Shown here: one piece after another, positions 59,901 through 64,000 of the stretch
How positions within the stretch are numbered: position 1 is the first letter of the stretch
How the letters are laid out: each line of letters starts with the position of its first letter
NCBI GenBank assembly: GCA_013396525.1
Contig: VWYX01000695.1
Location: forward strand, 389,797 to 453,796
Reading direction: 5' to 3'
DNA from: Chaetorhynchus papuensis
Taxonomy: Eukaryota > Chordata > Aves > Passeriformes > Rhipiduridae
Length of the DNA: 64,000 bases
The notes under the pieces: generated by a model
Told to the model about the DNA's origin: nothing
The model's database searches: none
What the model saw: the letters and a program-made list of their open reading frames with translations, nothing else
Made by a program: the position numbers and the translations under genes

Positions 59901-62850
59901 GTTTGGTTTTGTTTTAAGACAGGAAAGACTGAAATGGGTTTGCATTGTGAGAGAAAAGAACCATCTGGGACTGAGAGGTAAAGGGTAATTTGGAAGCCAG
60001 TTTATTCTAGTATGTCCTCAAAGATTAGTTTGTGCTGCTTTGAGCAAACTCTTTGTAGCTTAGGTTTAAAGACCAAGAGTGTACTTTTGAACTAGAGCAT
60101 CTCTTGATAACAACTCCAGTGCTGGAAATGTGTGGTGTTTTGAAGGTACAGCTGTTTCAGCAAATGCTAGAAATGAAAACCTTTGCCTGAGACACTGCTT
60201 TGTTTACACCCAATGTGTGGTTGCCTGTAGGAAAAAAAAAGACAGCCTCTGGATATAGAGATCAGGTGTGAGCAAGGAAAGATAAAATGTTTGGCATGAA
60301 TATAGAGGGCTCATAACCTTTTACATGGTCTTGCTGGTTCCAGCCTTTTGGCAGACTACACTCCACTAGCACCCGGTCCTGCCAAGTGTCATAATTATAG
60401 TGTAAATCTCAAGAAAATTCGTGCTTTTTTTAAGTGCGCAATTCCATACACTAGAATATCAGCGTTCATTAAAACCAATCTAGACCTCCTACTTACAAAA
60501 AAAAAAAAAAAAAGAGCTTGAAAAACATTCCCAAAAGACTCACAAAAACAGAATTAAAAGAGAGCCATACATGTTTCTAATATCTTGTGATTTTACCTTG
60601 TGATTTTCGCACAGTGTGTAGGCAACTCTGTTCATTTATAATGGGAACTGAGCTAAGAGACCTCCAGGGTCTGGCTTACTCTTTAAAGGGAGTTTAAAAT
60701 CATCGTGAAATATGCACTAAGGCAGTGGCTCCCAAAATGTTGATCACCCATCAGATTAGGATAAAGTGCTGCATGGCTTTACACGGTAGTTTTCACAGCA
60801 TATTCAACTAAAAGGTGGAAGATCAGCCCACCAAATGATGTGTGAAAATGTGCCGGCCTTTTGGAAACTCTGAGGGTCCAAAAGGTTTACCAGTCGCTGT
60901 TACAAAGGTGTAATTCGACTGCAGAGTTAATTGCAGCTGTGTTTCCAAGCGCCTCCCTTGGAGTCCCCCGTAGGAGAGCAGTTAGCACAAGGTGAAGCAC
61001 CACCACACTCGGGCTGAGCGTTCTCCAACCAGGCAGGACTTGAAGCAAGGCTTGGGTGGGTGCTCACATGTGGCTGAAGCCAAGCTCATTCTTGAGATGC
61101 ATGGAGGTATCCTCTGAAGCAAGAAAATACTCCAAGTGACCAAAACGTAGCCATGCCTGTTACTGGAACAATTAGCTCAGTTATTTCTGCTGTCAGGGCA
61201 GCCATACCATGAGAAGGAGACTGATGAAAGGGTTCTGCCTACCATGTTTGTATTTTTGCTTCCCAGTTGCTGCGTTGGAGTAAAGACCTACAAAGGACTT
61301 GGGGAGCCTCAGAAGCACTGGTCCAGTGAGAGTGAACCCAAACACGTGGGCCAGCATGAGAGCAGCCACCGTGTCTAGATTTCCAAGGGTACAACATCAT
61401 TTCAAATGTGTTACATCCAGGCCAGACTGCTGGAGTAAGCCAACACAGAGTGGTGCAGAGATCAGGGACAGGACAAGGGGCACGTGTGAGCTGTGTAGTG
61501 AGGACAAGCAGAGAGACAGGCACTGCTGAGCTGACCTCTGTGAAGGCCAGGTAGCTTAGCTATTTGCAGGGTCTTACCTACTGACTATACACGGCTTTAA
61601 AGACAGTGAGTGTGAAGAAGATGAGACTTAAAAGAGCATTTTCAGCAGCAGTCTTGGCCTCTGAAAATATAGATTTACTGAAATGGAAATAGTTGATAGG
61701 TACATTCCTGTTTTAACAAAGCTTTCCACAGAGGGAAGAAAAATTATAAATAAAGCGTGCTATGTGATTTCTTAATTTGGGGGTTTTATTGGCTACTCTA
61801 CGTACATGGCTTCCCCGGGGTTTTGCCATCTTGATCTCTTGAGGTTCCTAGAGAGCACAGAGTTTTAAGTCTCATAGCTTTCAGGTAAATCAGTATTCTA
61901 CTATATTGAATTTAAAATCCTTAATAGACTGAATTTCCATTTTAGAGGAAACTAGCTTTTCATCTTATTTCAGGAAGACCAATTTTTCCAAATCCCAAGA
62001 CTTTTCATGAAAGTGAAGTAAAGCCAGTTTTGTCTTAACAGATTACCTGAATGCTGACCTGTGTGGCTTCAGCAGCACCTGCCTTCACAACCAAGGTACC
62101 GGAAGAACCAGAAAAAGTGATTTATCTTCATTGGTACATAACTAAGACCAAGGAAGGCATCCTGGACCTTTTCCAGCAAAGAAGTGTGGGGTGGACTACC
62201 CTACAGCCAGCAGATGAACAGCATGAAGCAGAGGTGTCTGGAGAAATCCTGATGTGTCTGCACGTGTACAAACATGTGTGCTACTTAGTGTCCCTGCCTC
62301 CAAAGAATCCTTGCAAGGAGAAAGAGAGGGGGAAATCTTTGTGATTTATCATTCGCATTTATCTTGTACTGACAAATAATAAATAACAATGTATGTCTGA
62401 CAAAGGAGCTCAGCTTAACAGCAACCTTCTGCGGACTTGTTGGTTGGGAGGAAAAATGACTGTTGTTTTAGCCATAGAATCACTGCTACCTGATGGACAG
62501 TTAGCATGATGAATTAAATAAGAAATAAATTTTAAAAAGCACCTACTAAGGAAGACAATTTCGGGAGACATTAAACAAAAAGAAGGAATGCAGCTTGCTA
62601 CCTTTTAGGATGAGCACTTATTTAAAACATTAATTTCTGCTCAGTTCAAAGCAGAGAACCCACAAATGCGCTTCCCAGACACACTATTGATTTCTGACCT
62701 ACAAATTACTCTCCTTCAAGGAGGGCTGATGTGGAGCACAGACAGTGGGGGAAGAGGTCTGGAGTAGACAGGGTACTTCTCAGCTGCAATCTGCATAATG
62801 TTTAGTATTCAGTGAGTTAAAGCACGCAATGAAAGGGAACTGTCAGCGCA
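59901..62850. other. Gene-poor stretch, no gene seen
   Basis: An A17 run lies at 60497-60513. The 97-codon plus-strand frame at 62051-62344 and the minus-strand frame at 61239-61523 show no recognisable domain. No transposon recognised. Confidence 0.45.
60497..60513 (+). repeat. A17 homopolymer
   Basis: Run of 17 A followed by GAGCTTG. No retroposed body recognised. Confidence 0.9.
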
Positions 62851-62859
62851 ATCTAGAAG

Positions 62860-63000
62860 ATATAAAGAAATGAAGGGGTGAAAAAAAGCCGTATGCTAAT
62901 AATCCACTCAGTAATTAAGTGAAGATCGCTGCCAAGCGCCACTGCCACTTTCAAAGGGTAATTTGTACAGGAAATCATAGAGTCATTGTCAAATCATTTC
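62860..63000. promoter_or_regulatory. Candidate regulatory block before CpG island 4
   Basis: TAATAATCC (62898-62906; the TAATCC part is a bicoid/OTX-type core) and TAATTAAGTG (62912-62921; NKX/homeodomain type) lie close together, followed by CpG-containing GATCGCTGCCAAGCGCC. Non-repetitive and about 600 bp from the right-edge island. Function inferred. Confidence 0.3.
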
Positions 63001-63489
63001 AGGATAAAAGGAAAGTCATCAACTAAGATAAGATAAATGCTGGGTGTCTGGCAGCATGTGCCCTAGGAAATGCCTTTGCTTTTTTATATTGGAAAAAAAA
63101 AATTTTGCAAAAGTGGGGCTAGGAAAACTTGACATGTTGAAATGCACATTTACTATTAATAATAGAGGTGATATATGCATAGATGTGTTATTAAATAGGT
63201 AACTGGAACAAAAAAAAAAATCATCTAGTGAGCCAGCTAAAGGGGAATTAACTTTCAACAATCTAATGTGACTTTTAACTTGAACCTTCAGTAAATCAGA
63301 GCACACTTCATCCCACCCCCAAAAGAGCCTTTTACAATTAATATACTTTAATATTCCTTTCTTCTAAGTACGGGATAATCTGTGGGAGAGCCAGTTTCCC
63401 ACAAGAAAATATTTTTTCGCAGGAGAAGATTTGCAGCTTTACAACTGTTAGCCTCCCACGGATCCCTTTCAGTGTCTAAACACTGCCAT

Positions 63490-63800
63490 GTCACAGCTTT
63501 TGGGCCCTACGCGGAGCCGAGCGCGCAGCCGGCGCGGCGGAGTCGGGGTGCGACTGCTGCAAGAAGGAGCTTTTGGGAGCGCACATCCCGCTCCCCTGCA
63601 AACCGGAGCTGTTCCCGCTTTCTTAGATCAGCGTTTCGAAGTTTCCCTGCGTGCTCTGGGTGGCACTGAGTTTTCAAATATATCCTTTCAGCCATCGGCA
63701 TCTCCTGGCTAAGGCTGTGCCTTGGCAAGGCTGTGCACGCACTCGGCGGTGTCCGGGGTTGAGAAGGGGCTTTGGAGGGACGGAGTCACGCGTTGGGGGC
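63490..63800. promoter_or_regulatory. CpG island 4 (small, right edge)
   Basis: CpG density rises sharply at 63503-63560 and stays raised to about 63800, after 55 kb with no comparable island. Open frames on both strands (63382-63893) are short and reflect composition. Probably a promoter or an orphan island. No TATA box or clear exon decides direction, and a gene could lie beyond the window. Confidence 0.6.
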
Positions 63801-64000
63801 TGGACTCAGGACACTGGTGATGAACTGCCAGGGGAGACAGAGATTTCCCTGAGAACAGGAATTCACCCTGCACAGCATCGGCTTGGGGGGTGAATGTGAA
63901 ATCTGTCCAGGACGACATTATAGAATGAAAATGAGAAATTTAAGCGTTTTAATTTGTCATGTCATTTATTGAATTTGTTTAGCTCAAACTAATGAAACGC
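63801..64000. other. Right edge, no gene seen
   Basis: AT content rises again after about 63900. No exon, repeat or RNA gene recognised in the last 200 bases. Confidence 0.4.

Overview
This is a stretch of vertebrate nuclear DNA, almost certainly from a bird. The best evidence is three young-looking CR1 LINE 3' ends with the avian tail (the TTGGACTCGATGATCTT-type end followed by ATTCTGTGAT octamer-like repeats) at 37.77, 42.25 and 49.33 kb. Vertebrate-style CpG islands stand in an otherwise AT-rich, CpG-poor background. There are no Alu, L1 or other mammalian repeats and no bacterial gene organisation. I could not recognise a complete protein-coding gene. Nearly all open frames are short and fortuitous, so the window reads as the promoter edge of a gene followed by a large gene-poor interval.

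Layout. 0-8.1 kb: three CpG islands (1-670, 5820-6350, 7130-8060) with raised CpG in some of the AT-rich DNA between them, the pattern of a developmental-regulator promoter domain. The third island holds a plausible minus-strand first exon with a short ATG and a GTGAGT donor, plus CTG/CCG and GAGCC repeats and a G-quadruplex motif. 8.1-16.2 kb: AT-rich, no gene seen, with small repeats and one perfect 10-bp inverted repeat. 16.2-18.03 kb (minus strand): a decayed Ty3/Gypsy-type pol relic. It has protease/RT linker, RT, RNase H (with the VSADAS motif) and integrase zinc-finger-like segments in the expected order, broken by stops and frameshifts. 18.7-18.95 kb: a long (CTTC)n array interrupted by the only N of the window. 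19-63.4 kb: gene-poor DNA with several candidate conserved regulatory blocks, three CR1 copies, one much older CR1-like copy (30.45 kb), a MIR-like old SINE (42.65 kb), a CA microsatellite (47.18 kb) and several short tandem duplications. 63.49-63.8 kb: a fourth small CpG island at the right edge.

How it fits together. With no exons recognised, the parsimonious view is intergenic or very long intronic DNA between the left promoter domain and whatever starts at the right-edge island. The most unexpected item is the Gypsy pol relic, because Ty3/Gypsy elements are scarce in birds. All functional statements about regulatory blocks are inference from motif content and need alignment to other birds, crocodilians and turtles.
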